Below, piece by piece: positions 21,940-31,269 of a stretch of 60,000 bases of DNA. This stretch comes from Takakia lepidozioides. Its lineage: Eukaryota; Streptophyta; Takakiopsida; Takakiales; Takakiaceae. Where the stretch lies: positions 40,674,001-40,734,000 of the forward strand of contig CM060731.1 of NCBI GenBank assembly GCA_030704615.1, given 5' to 3'. The first letter of the stretch is position 1. Each line of letters begins with the position of its first letter. A program made the translations under genes and the position numbers. The notes under the pieces were generated by a model. The model was given only the letters and a program-made list of their open reading frames with translations. It was not told the DNA's origin and did not search any database.

Positions 21940-22615
21940 GCAATCTGGAATGGTTGCAGGGTTTCGGTGATCTGGTGTTTTGCTGTAGTCACCCTCTTTT
22001 GTTTGGAAATGTGATGGGCCAAGCAACCACTCATGATCCATGGCCCCTACTGATTCTTTCCTATGGGCTGCTTTCCTGGATCTTTGGCTTCCTTGCATAC
22101 ATGTGAAGCTTGATACAAGCATATGGTTTCCTAATGATTGCTCTAATAATTTTTCCTTACCTTCAGTGGCGTGCACACTATATCCATTCCCTGGCCATAT
22201 AATTGGTTATGAATGTTTGCATATCTGACTTGTGTGTGTGTATTAATGAGACTTGTGTTGCAGTTGGGTAAGGTCTATGAGGTCGAGGTTCAACCCCTCC
22301 AGAAGTCATTGTCTTATCATCGTGTATGCTTTTGTTTGCTGGTTTGTTGCTCAAATGCCAAGCTCTTCATGCATAATCGCCATTTCACCTATATGTGCAA
22401 CTCGACAGTAGCCAAAAAAACCCACCAGGAACTGACCAATTCGCAGACAACGATAGAAAAATTCTGCAACTCGCCACTAGCAACAACAAAATTCCATCCA
22501 CTCGCCACAAGTTACTACTACTGTAACAACCGTCTAGTCACACTCCATATAGGCAGCCATTAGGTGGAGGCCACCTCACCGATCAAATTGAAACCAAAAT
22601 AAAATTGTTGGATCC
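21940..22615. other. No recognisable gene
   Basis: Flank of the hAT remnant, with no coding signature and no terminal repeat identified. Confidence 0.35.
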
Positions 22616-22619
22616 GATA

Positions 22620-23840
22620 ACCTCACTGTAGATGAGGAAATTCAGGTCTTGGCTCAAGATATTTGCCAGAAAGATTTTCCAAGTGGCTTGAATCATCGCT
22701 TTTCCTGGTATTGCACTAGGAATTTCTTTATTAGGGCTGCCTCTGAAATGAGGGCTATTATGGACGTTGATTTCTCTATTGAAGATACATTATGGGAAGA
22801 ATTCTCTGATACAAGCCCGGATTCTCAAAAAATTGGAAAGTTGATCTTGCTCATTACGACATTCAGAATATCCGGAAGCCGTTTGATTGCCCTATCCTTG
22901 GTGTACTCGACACTTTCCAAAGACTTCAAGAGCGCAGACCTATGTGGACTGCAGAAAAGCCTGCACCACACCCGTTATTTGTGACACCATTGCCGAAATT
23001 CAAATATGAGGGATCATGTCTAGTTTTCGAAAGGTCCAATAGGACGCAATACGTTGAGCGGGATGACTAAGCGTATGACCTTGGACATTCTAGGATTGGA
23101 TACCAAAATCATTAGCAACAAATCAGGAAGGAGTACCGGAATTACACAAATGCTTGAAGGATATGTGCCACCACGCATTGGCATGGCCATTGCAGGGCAC
23201 AGGGGTCAAGAGAGTTACGAGAAGTACTCTCGAGTGAATAGTATGTTGAAGGAACGCGCTGCTCAGAGAGTTATATCAGGTGAGTTGCGTAATGGCAAAC
23301 CTATCTTGTTTTTAGATGCACACGGAGAGGATATGGTGCAAATATGGTGCTATACAGGGTTCAGCAACTACTAACGTTGATCCACCTCGAGAAGTTCTTG
23401 GTCAAATTTCAGGCAATACGGTGCCTACTGAGGTTCATGGAACCAACAAGAGCATGGCAATTATGCGGGTTCCTGACAAGGGGAACGTTGATGAGTATCT
23501 CAATATTCCTGATTCACTTTTTGTACAAGCTGAGCAAGAGCTGGTTTCAAGTGATGCTTCTATGCTTCGTCATTTTCCATCGTCTTCTAACACACATGTT
23601 GGCCACAATTTCTCAAACTTTCAGAATTGTACAATCACTTTGAATCTATCATCTGATTTAGAAGCTGCCAAGTTGCTTATAGCTGCTTTCGTAGGCAAGG
23701 ACCAGCTTGACAATGCACATACTACCAAATTACAGTACATAGATTGGATTGCACATTGCAATCAGATTGTGGGTATTCATTTCAGCACATTGCCCGAAAT
23801 TGCAATATACATCATGTTGGCATATTGTTCAAACTTGTAG
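22620..23840 (+). pseudogene. Crypton-like tyrosine recombinase fragment (C-terminal half)
   Basis: The decisive part is 23054-23374. NKSGRSTGITQMLEG then IGMAIAGHRGQESYEKYSRV matches the box-II region of eukaryotic Crypton/KIAA1958-type tyrosine recombinases (N-H-S-x-R-x-T-G ... GHR ... Y). Arg, GHR and Tyr are kept, but the His expected before Arg is Lys. The preceding NTLSGMTKRMTLDILGLD fits the linker before box II. Downstream, 23560-23650 carries FSNFQNCTITLNLSS, like the FxNCxV tail of Crypton-derived proteins. 22649-22984 may be an upstream part of the same copy, but it is poorly conserved. Stops occur near 23070 (in an alternative frame) and at 23373. The strand is opposite to the matching N-domain at 26580-27345. 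Confidence 0.6.
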
Positions 23841-24575
23841 TATAGATTCTGTTGATTTGAGGGGTGCCACCTTATGTAGCATGTACTATTGCAAGCCTTG
23901 CAACTAATTGAAGACCAAAACAACCAGTCAAAGAGTGGAATGCACAAAGGAAAGAAACTAAGATAATTTTCTGATGCAACAAATGGTGTAAAGAAAAACT
24001 ATGACTTAAGTAAAAGATATGATCCTAAAAGGAAAAGAAAAATAGAGAGGTGTGCATTACGACCTACATAATCGGCAGATTTGGAGAACCAGTGCATTAT
24101 GGACACCATATTGCGCTGGCGGCTCAGGCGGGACATTACGAATATTAACAAAGAAATTATTAGAAATTCTTTACGAATATGAATATCATGGGTTCCATGA
24201 TATTTCAAATATCGACAACTGTTTTGTAAAGAATGATCTATACCCACTGAATGTTTTTCGATAAGTTGCATACTAAAATAAAACGCCACTCGTTTGTTAA
24301 TAGTTAATACCGTATCCCTGAGGTCTTGCAAGCCTTAGCTGTGTATGTTGGATGCCTTGCACCCTGGCATGACTTATTGACAAATTTTCTGATGGGCATA
24401 AATTTTTGCATCCATGTACTTATTTGGTCTATTTATTGGCCGTTCATCGAACAAAAAATATATATTCCAATCGATCTTTTCTCTCTCTCTCTCTCTCTAT
24501 TCCAATCGATCAATTTCTATTTGAAGTTAAAATCATCAATAATGTAAGAATTGTCGGAAAAAAAAACCAAAAAAA
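23841..24575. other. No recognisable gene
   Basis: Only short frames and a (CT)n tract at ~24480-24500. Confidence 0.35.
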
Positions 24576-24579
24576 AAAA

Positions 24580-24900
24580 AAAAAAAAAAAACAGAGCAGA
24601 AGAGATTGTCGGCACCGATCATCACTTCTGCCCTGTTTTTTTTTTTAATTGAAAAAAACGGAGAAAAAAAAAAAAAAAAAAACAGAAGTGATGATCGGTG
24701 CCGACAATCACTTCTGCTCTGCTCTAACAAATTGAGACACGCTTCCTTGTGCCGCAGCTCTGCTCTGGATAGCCGCACTGCATTGCTTCACTGATGCAAA
24801 CACAGAGCAGAACAGAAGTGATTGTCGGTGCCGATCATCACTTCTGATCTGTTTTGGCATTTGGGTAGAGGTGATGATCGTCGACGATCATCAATTCTAT
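24580..24900. repeat. Cluster of palindromic micro-elements
   Basis: A ~50-bp unit with AGAAGTGATNNTCGG at one end and its complement at the other occurs three times: 24590-24645, 24680-24726 and 24802-24856. The first two are arranged head to head around A- and T-runs, so they also form a larger hairpin. A perfect 22-bp palindrome, centred on GTCGAC, follows at 24872-24893. The units resemble very small MITEs. No target duplication was resolved. Confidence 0.65.
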
Positions 24901-25365
24901 TTGATACTTGATACTTGATTTCCAAACATGCAAGGGCTTAGTATGTAGACCATATTTAAATCAGTCTATTCCATCTTGGCGATTTTTACGTAAGAAAGCC
25001 TCAATTTCACTCCGGCTAACTTTGATGGTTGGGGATCTGCACTGGGAACTGCTGCTACACCTTGTTATCAACTGATACAAAAGCTTGTTGAAACTAGCAT
25101 GCTCATTCTTCCTTTCATGGGAGGGATAAAGATCTCACTTCGGCAATCGAACACTTATCAAATTGCAGTTTATGACACGAGGGCCGGCGGTGGGATGGAT
25201 GTTAAAGATGTAATCTGCAATGACTGGAAAAGGTAAATAATTCCGCGGAAATAGGCACCTACCTCACGCCTCTGGGCTCACGATCTAGCATTTCCCCCTT
25301 CCGCCTGTTTTGTCCGCGGTTATAGGTCTTAGCAGTCAAACAGTACTAGATCACCATTCCCAACA
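24901..25365. other. No recognisable gene
   Basis: No domain signature on either strand. Confidence 0.3.
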
Positions 25366-25367
25366 CA

Positions 25368-25514
25368 TATGGGGAGAAAGTTATCTGGCTTTAAATCCCG
25401 ATGAAAATAGCCATGCTTATGCATGTAAGCAAGCGCCTGCAACACTTGAAAACACCAATTTCGTGCTTTTGCTTCAGAAAATAGTTTAGCTTTCAACTGA
25501 TATAGATCGCACTC
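25368..25514 (-). pseudogene. MAK/MHK-type protein kinase exon fragment
   Basis: Minus-strand translation reads [20 protein letters not shown] then [20 protein letters not shown] then LKPDNFL. This is the subdomain V-VI block of a CDK-like MAK/ICK/MHK kinase, with the HRDLKPDN catalytic loop intact. A splice acceptor (ttattgcag) stands exactly where exon ECDLYQ begins, so this is a genomic fragment rather than a retrocopy. A short deletion is apparent after YQL, where family members have a few more residues. There is no DFG segment or other kinase exon nearby, so it is an orphan exon. Confidence 0.7.
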
Positions 25515-25776
25515 CTGCAATAAGCAAAGTGCACAACCATCACGCACAATAAAACCTTGCATTCAACCAGAACCGAAACAACCACCATTGTTTGTTCAAG
25601 CAGTTATACACGACGCACAAATGTTCTCAGAACTGCAACCCTAAATTATAATTCAAGCCTTCTCATTCAAACTTTGTGTGAAAACATGGCATTGGATTAC
25701 TGCGAAAAACAATCCCATGGAGTGTGATGTACTTCCTGCTTGACAAGAAAAAATATGAGGACTGCGCCTATGGAAA
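25515..25776. other. No recognisable gene
   Basis: Flank of the kinase fragment with no further kinase exon visible. Confidence 0.3.
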
Positions 25777-25930
25777 TGACGTGGCATGACGTGACGTGAC
25801 GTCAACCACGCTGGCGAGGACTGCTGACGTGCCATAACACCCGTGAACCAACGTGGCGACAACTGCTGGCGTGGCGTGAGCTTGACTGCGCTCACGTGCT
25901 CACATGCTCACGCGGAGGCGTCCCCCCCAA
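25777..25930. repeat. TGACGT cluster and CTCACATGCTCACGC repeat, copy 2
   Basis: ATGACGTGGCATGACGTGAC and the bases after it give four TGACG/ACGTCA words within 30 bp. CTGCTGGCGT and GCTCACATGCTCACGCGGAGG then echo the sequence at 19495-19610. It is probably a second copy of the same transposon-associated repeat. TGACG words are bZIP (TGA-type) sites, but no gene with a start is close. Confidence 0.45.
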
Positions 25931-26579
25931 GAAACTGACGCGAAAGAAGAGATACTTGGGACTCGAGAGGTTGCAATGCTGGGTTTTTATCATTGCCACA
26001 TCTGATCTTCTCTTCCCTCTCCATGAGCTATTCGTAGATATCCCTAACTTACATTCATTGATCAATCTCAATGTTAGTACATGAAATCAACATAAACATG
26101 AAAAGCCGGCGGCCGCCCACATTTACTGCATATGATCTACAAAATTCAAATCATCTGAACAGTGAACATTCAAAGAAAAATTGCAGAAACCAAGAATTAT
26201 AGGCTAAAGTAATAAAGTGCCGGAAGTGAGCCACTGAGCTTCACCATTCATTACATTGCAAGCAACTAAAAATTTCCTTCAAAGTTCATATCTGCAAATA
26301 TGTTGTCCATTCTCCCATCACATCCCAGCAGCCATTGAATGCACGCAGACATATTGCAACCGGTAGGTAAACCTCTCTAGCTAGAAACGTGCTGACGATA
26401 GATTACAAGAACGAAGGTGGTTAGAGGCGAACCCTGTGAACGGCCCGGATGTCATCTGGCGATCAGCCCTACATATGACGATTATGGTGGCGATAGGGAG
26501 GTGAAGAGGTGGATGTACGTTAGGCGATCTAGACCATCCCCCCCATCGCAGCGTGGCGACACTGCGTGCTTTTGGATTC
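25931..26579. other. No recognisable gene
   Basis: No coding signature beyond short shadow frames. Confidence 0.3.
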
Positions 26580-27345
26580 TCATTTTGGCGAATTTGGCCC
26601 ATTTTCGTCATTTTTTTTAATTATATGCGATTCGCATGGGCCTCTCACATGTCGCCAAGTGGTGATAAATTGCCAAATAAAAAAACGTTGATCGGATCTC
26701 TTCACCTGCTTCCCAAGTCCAGTAGTAAAGGAGCATTTTACAGCTACATCTCCAGCTACAATTGCCTTCTGATACCGTACATCTGTCATGATACAAAAAA
26801 ATTCCTGAGGCTTGCTAATTTCGATAGATCGTTGATTGCACCTTGCTCTGATTATTCGACCAATGCCTCGCATCAATGCTTGAAGGGATTGCGGGGGATA
26901 CATTGTACCATCTTGTTTGTCTACTTCAAGTATGAAGTACGACAACATTTCAACAAAGCCTCGAATATCGTGCTCTTCAGACATACCCTCAATAGATTTA
27001 GATATGTCGTAACCTTTCTCAAGGTGCCGGTCATCAAAAGCCTTCCTGGCCCATTGGTCTGACTGCTCGCTATTGCGACTCCCACTCGCATCTACAGTCT
27101 TTTTCTCTTTATCAGTGATAGTCTCGTGTCGTCTACTGGTGACTCTCGTTTCTTCGTCTGAAGATGAATCAGACCCTGAGCCTATTCCTGGAATGTGATC
27201 TACCACATCAGTAGATATGACGGTGGTAGGGGGAACCAATATGGCAGACACCGGAACAAAAGAAACAGCGACAGCGGGCATTGATGCATTAGGGATCGAC
27301 ATAGCAAGTAAAGAATTTGCACCAAATGCTGCTGCAAAGGAGTCG
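26580..27345 (-). pseudogene. Crypton/KIAA1958-like N-terminal domain, truncated
   Basis: An open minus-strand frame (ATG 27302, stop 26580) has a Ser/Asp-rich N-part (GSGSDSSSDEE), then the core-binding domain of KIAA1958/Crypton-type recombinases: WARKAFDDRH, FVEMLSYFILEVDKQDG, TMYPPQSLQALMRGIGRIIR, then a degraded TTGLGKQVKRSD. The family formula (tWA.kaF ... L..Fv.EvrKqdG..YPp.sL..l..giqR.lr) is recognisable. The frame stays open upstream of the ATG to a good splice acceptor (ctcctttgcag, ~27336), so this is probably an exon. The catalytic part that should follow is missing. A catalytic part exists ~3 kb away on the other strand, so the two are not one gene as they stand. Confidence 0.6.
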
Positions 27346-27794
27346 GTACATCTTCAATATTGTAAGAACTGCCAACGCATGCAGATAAGGCGTTACCAAA
27401 CTACCGCAACAATTGTAGAAGAAGAATTAACAGATAATTCAGCTAGAGAGAGAGAGTAATTCAGCCTTCACGGGTTCGGATCCGGGTCCTGATTAATTGA
27501 TTAAAAAAACTAAAAAAAAGAGATTAATTAGAAATTATTATTTTCTGTCATATTTAATTAAACAAGCGGCTAGTCGCATAATGGCTACACCCTAAGACTC
27601 TAAGTAGAAAATTTCCTTGAGATGTTACATTGAAATAAGATAATCACATATTCAAAGTATATTTTAAACATGTTCTGTATAAGAGGAAAATATTTTTATT
27701 TATAAAATAGAAAGGCCCTGAGAGAACTTTATTGATGTATGAATTATATATTGATGTATGATATTACAACACTGATCTTCAGACTTACAAATTA

Positions 27795-27975
27795 TTAAAA
27801 TATTGAAATGCTTGTTGAAATACTAACTGGAGTACTGAAATACTTGTTGAAGAACTAGCTGAAATATTCAAATACTTGCTTGAAATACTTGCTAAGAAAC
27901 TTGCTGAAATATTGAAATACTTGCTGAAAATCTTTTTTGAAATACTAAAATACTGATATTTTATTGTACTAAAAT
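27795..27975. repeat. Degenerate minisatellite (GAAATACTTGCT type)
   Basis: GAAATACTTG, GAAATATT and CTTGCTGAAA words recur about every 20-25 bp over ~180 bp. It ends next to the stop codon of the minus-strand OSB-like frame. Confidence 0.55.
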
Positions 27976-28285
27976 ATTGTAGCCATTTGAATCTGCTGAA
28001 ATGCCTCCTTGGTTTGAAGTCTGTACCCTATATCTGACCAATTACATAGTTTCCTCATATCCCTAGAGGTGCCAAAACATTTCTTGTGGACTCTCTCTCT
28101 TGGTCCTCTGTCAAATGGATTCATCACAGTGGATGTTCCCGATTCAAACAACTGTGTGATCCCTTCCTCCAGTTGAGGATCTACTCTTGGAGGTTTCTTG
28201 TAACTACCCATCCACAGTGACTCGATGGTTCTCTCGTGCTTGAAATCTGGTCCTTCAAAATAGATCTGCATCCAGGCTCTTTCAG
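27969..28285 (-). CDS. OSB-like gene, PDF-motif second-half and C-terminal exon
   Basis: Minus-strand frame: ERAWMQIYFEGPDFKHERT, then IESLWMGSYKKPPRVDPQLE, then a basic tail to a stop at 27969. PDFKH-(x)n-LW is the signature second half of the OSB PDF motif used for single-stranded DNA binding in organelles. The tail after QLE diverges from the window-start copy. The likely acceptor is ...catagacag just upstream. It is the 3'-most exon of a minus-strand series with the pieces at 28522, 28730 and 29626. Confidence 0.55.
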
Positions 28286-28521
28286 CTGTCTATGCCTCCA
28301 CAACACAAATGCCTACAATCTGCCCCTTGTTGCAAGTAGCTAACGACGATTACTCATTATCCACACAGCTAACACCATCACCACCTACCAAAAAATAGCT
28401 CTCATGCTGAATTGCTGCTAACACTATAAAAATGCGGGTGAGGGAGAGGGCGATGACAATTTGAGACAAATTTTTCAATGCATGTTGTTTGCTTCCGCTG
28501 TAATAGAACAGAGGCATTCAC

Positions 28522-28616
28522 CTTTTTGCCTTGATTGTCCCACCATTGACTGGGGTCTGACAAATATTCCTTCCAAAGATTCTCTTCATCCCTAATTGTG
28601 CTATTCAGAAATTTGC
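28522..28616 (-). CDS. OSB-like gene, PDF-motif first-half exon
   Basis: Bounded by an acceptor (agttgcag) and a donor (AAG|gtgaatg), 95 nt. It reads NSTIRDEENLWKEYLSDPSQ then WWDNQGKK. This is the first half of a PDF motif with the conserved W...NP/DP.(Q/E)WWDN. The junction with the 27969-28285 exon completes one motif, although the exact phase of that acceptor is uncertain. Confidence 0.6.
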
Positions 28617-28729
28617 CTGCAACTACAAAAGTTGTAACATGTCAAAACATCAGACCATAAGAGATCCACCCAAACTTACATTACAAAGCCCATTATGAAA
28701 AAGAGATGTTCGTGTGGTTTAAGAAACCC

Positions 28730-28890
28730 CTTCGGACTATCCATCCACGGTGCCTCATTGGTACTGTTGTGCTTGAAATCTGGTCCTCTAAATCTGGTCC
28801 TCTAGGATGGATCTGCACCCACACTCCATCCCTGCCTTCTTTAGTTATTCTGTCTATAACGAAAATGCCTAGATTCCCTTTAGTGCAAGT
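28730..28890 (-). pseudogene. OSB PDF-motif second-half exon broken by a 14-bp duplication
   Basis: Minus strand reads RITKEGRDGVWVQIHPRGPD. After a frame change it continues PDFKHNSTNEAPWMDS. The cause is visible: AAATCTGGTCCTCT occurs twice in a row (28776-28789 and 28790-28803), and 14 is not a multiple of three. Without the duplicate the motif would be continuous. The acceptor candidate is ...gttatagacag. Confidence 0.65.
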
Positions 28891-29625
28891 AGCTAACAAT
28901 AATAAAACCTATACAGGGGACACCCCTCCTTAACTTACCAAATACAGTTCCCATATTGAATTGGTGCCAAGACAAACAAAAGTGTGTGTGTGAGAGAGAG
29001 AGAGAAGGTCCTTACCAGCAATGGCTCCAGTGTATTCTTCTAGCACTAATCCCCACTGAATACTAAATCTGTTGTGGGGTTTTAACAACCGTGGCATGGA
29101 AAATTAGCCCAAAACATTCATATACCCATGCACAGTCAACTAAACAATCTGATAATATTATTGGCATCATGCTAGAAAGCACGACGTTCACATGAGCACT
29201 GTCACATCAGCCGACCTCCACCTTAGATAATTGTTTTGGCTGTGGTTGCCATGCCATTTCCTTCACTAACAAGCTTTGCCCCAGGTGAGCAATACAGATT
29301 TGCCACATGCCACTTAAAAGGCCTAGTCCCTGCATGATTATCTTCCTTTCAGACTGACCATGGTCTTGAACTATTTTCGAAGTTTCTGTATATGTTAAGT
29401 TTTCATACAATCTTATTCTGTGGAACTGGAAGGTGGGATCAGAAGGGAAGTAAATGGCTTCACAAAAATCTTTCGTGATGATGAGATACGAGACAGCTTG
29501 GAAGTTCCATACCAATGCCACCTTCAATGGAAATGAGTTTTGATCACTACGCTGGCATTTCCCTCATCCCAGAAAACTTGAGGTTGATCCAGCAGAGATT
29601 CTGGTGTAAAATAGCAGGCATTCAC

Positions 29626-29724
29626 CTTATTACCTCGATTGTAGTACCATTGCCTTGGGTCTGCAAAATATTCATTCCAGAGTTTCTCCACATCTGTATT
29701 CTGGCCGTGAAGTGTACCTCCCAC
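29626..29724 (-). CDS. OSB-like gene, upstream PDF-motif first-half exon
   Basis: A 99-nt exon (ctcggcag| ... AATAAG|gtgaat) reads GTLHGQNTDVEKLWNEYFAD then PRQWYYNRGNK. The usual WWDNR is WYYNR here. It is the most upstream OSB piece that I can place. The stretch between it and 28890, including the frame at 29207-29527 and a possible small exon near 29031-29080 (IQWGLVLEEYTGAIAG), does not show a convincing OB-fold. The gene is probably incomplete or decayed. Confidence 0.55.
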
Positions 29725-30722
29725 CTGCCGAGACAACGGAGGATGACCAGTTGAGAGGTCACTTCAAAAGCCGGGTGGTTTCCTGAAAGCAAGCGGTAAC
29801 TCAGTGTAAGAGAATAACATCCCAACAGATATCAGAATCCCTCCACAACACCAACAAAAATATCAAATCATCATGGGACATGAAGAGTCCATATTTACAA
29901 GACAAACAAACTTCTTGTCATTCTACACCTTCGATAAGGTCTGTGCATGAAGACGCTGCCATCCTCCCATCCCTGCGCGGCTTCTCTGCCATAAACAAAA
30001 CCCTAAAGCTTTTCAGCGAAAACGCTGCCATTCTGCATCCCCCACCAACACACGTCTTCCCTGCAAAAAAAAAAACAACCCTACAACTTTCTTTTAATTC
30101 TTTCTTTGAGCTCTAAAAGATCAGCAAACAAAACAAAAAAAATCAGTTATATATATATATATATACGAAGGAAATTAAACCTTGCTCTTATCTTTATCAT
30201 AGTTTTTTATAATTCCAAATTTTAATATGAAATTACTTTCAAATATCTGCACTTCTGGCAGAATTATTATAAATAAATTTTAGACTCAGTTTTTTTTTTA
30301 GTGTTAATGTGATAGTGCTGTAATAAATCTCATGAATTTTTAAAAGCAAAAAATATTTCACTTTTATTTTGTTTTTATCCAAAAATGCTTTTGTTTAAAA
30401 ATGTAAGTATTTTCTGATCTCTAAGTTTCTGCTTTCTATTTTAAGGTGTATAAATAAATAAATAAATAAATAAGCCTATGTAAGTTAGCCTACATAAGCA
30501 TATGAATATTTACATGTGTAAGATTCATTTATGGGTCTTATCCAATCAAGGTACATTCAAGCTAACATTTAAGTTGGGGAGGATTATGTGCTTCATATAG
30601 GTACTATCTAGTGGAGGTATATCAGGATCTTACTCATTTTTGGCACCAATGCCTTGTCTCTCCCTTATAGGAAGGAGCCAATAAATGTTAGATAAATATC
30701 ACATTTTAAAAAAAGAAAGAAA
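29725..30722. other. No recognisable gene; simple repeats
   Basis: Holds (AT)n at ~30149-30166, (AAAT)n at ~30453-30473 and otherwise AT-rich DNA. Confidence 0.4.
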
Positions 30723-30730
30723 GTTTACAT

Positions 30731-30889
30731 ATATATATATATTTGTTTATCAAAAGCTAAAACCCGGACCCTGACCTTATGGACCTAGCAAGCGGGTCCG
30801 GGTTCATTTCAGAAATGAACTCAGGTCCGGGGTGGGGTTTTTTGAGATTACACGGTCCCGGGGCCAAAACCCGGACCCGCACAACACTG
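30731..30889. mobile_element. Possible short hAT-type remnant
   Basis: The right edge reads CGCACAACACTG, like the hAT ends at 52030 and 53282, and is followed by GTTTACAC. A near-identical GTTTACAT lies at 30723-30730. The interior has several ACCCGGACCC/GGGTCCGGGTT words. No CAGTG-type left end survives, as an (AT)n run occupies it. Weak support. Confidence 0.25.
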
Positions 30890-31144
30890 GTTTACACATA
30901 GTTTTGCGATATATTTCAATGAATTCCCAGCCTCAAATAAGGCATCCAAAGTTAGTCCAAGCCAATAGTACTGCCAGCTATGACAAAGTTTGACACCACC
31001 ATTATTATTTGCTCTACATGTAGCTAAGATATACTCCATTAGTGATCAATTTTTATTTTTTTTACTTTATTTATTAAAAAGCTTGGAGACGATTCACAAA
31101 TGATTCATAGGAGGGGAGAAGTTATAACCCCATTCAATTATGAG

Positions 31145-31265
31145 CTGTGAAGCTTTATAGAGACTGGACCCATACTCGAATGTTGATGAACCAACAGCGG
31201 ATTGAGCCCCAGACCCTCATGTCACTGGAATTGGCACCAATGCCCAACCACTGTGCGCCACTATG
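31145..31265 (-). mobile_element. tRNA-derived SINE, second family
   Basis: The reverse complement gives AGTGGCGCACAGTGGTTGGGCA (A-box-like) and TGGGGCTCAATCC (B-box-like) at tRNA spacing. The remainder differs from the 9090/12380/52760 family. Confidence 0.45.
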
Positions 31266-31269
31266 TGCT

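Noticed and set aside
24326-24794. Coding frames over A/T-runs and palindromes
   Set aside because: Lys/Phe-run peptides arise from homopolymers. There is no conserved protein sense.
27462-27490. Possible tRNA T-arm (GGTTCGGATCC)
   Set aside because: No A-box, acceptor stem or anticodon arm can be drawn around it.
29207-29527. OB-fold of the OSB-like gene
   Set aside because: The position would suit an OB-fold exon, but I cannot see the expected strand pattern or conserved residues, so it is not called.
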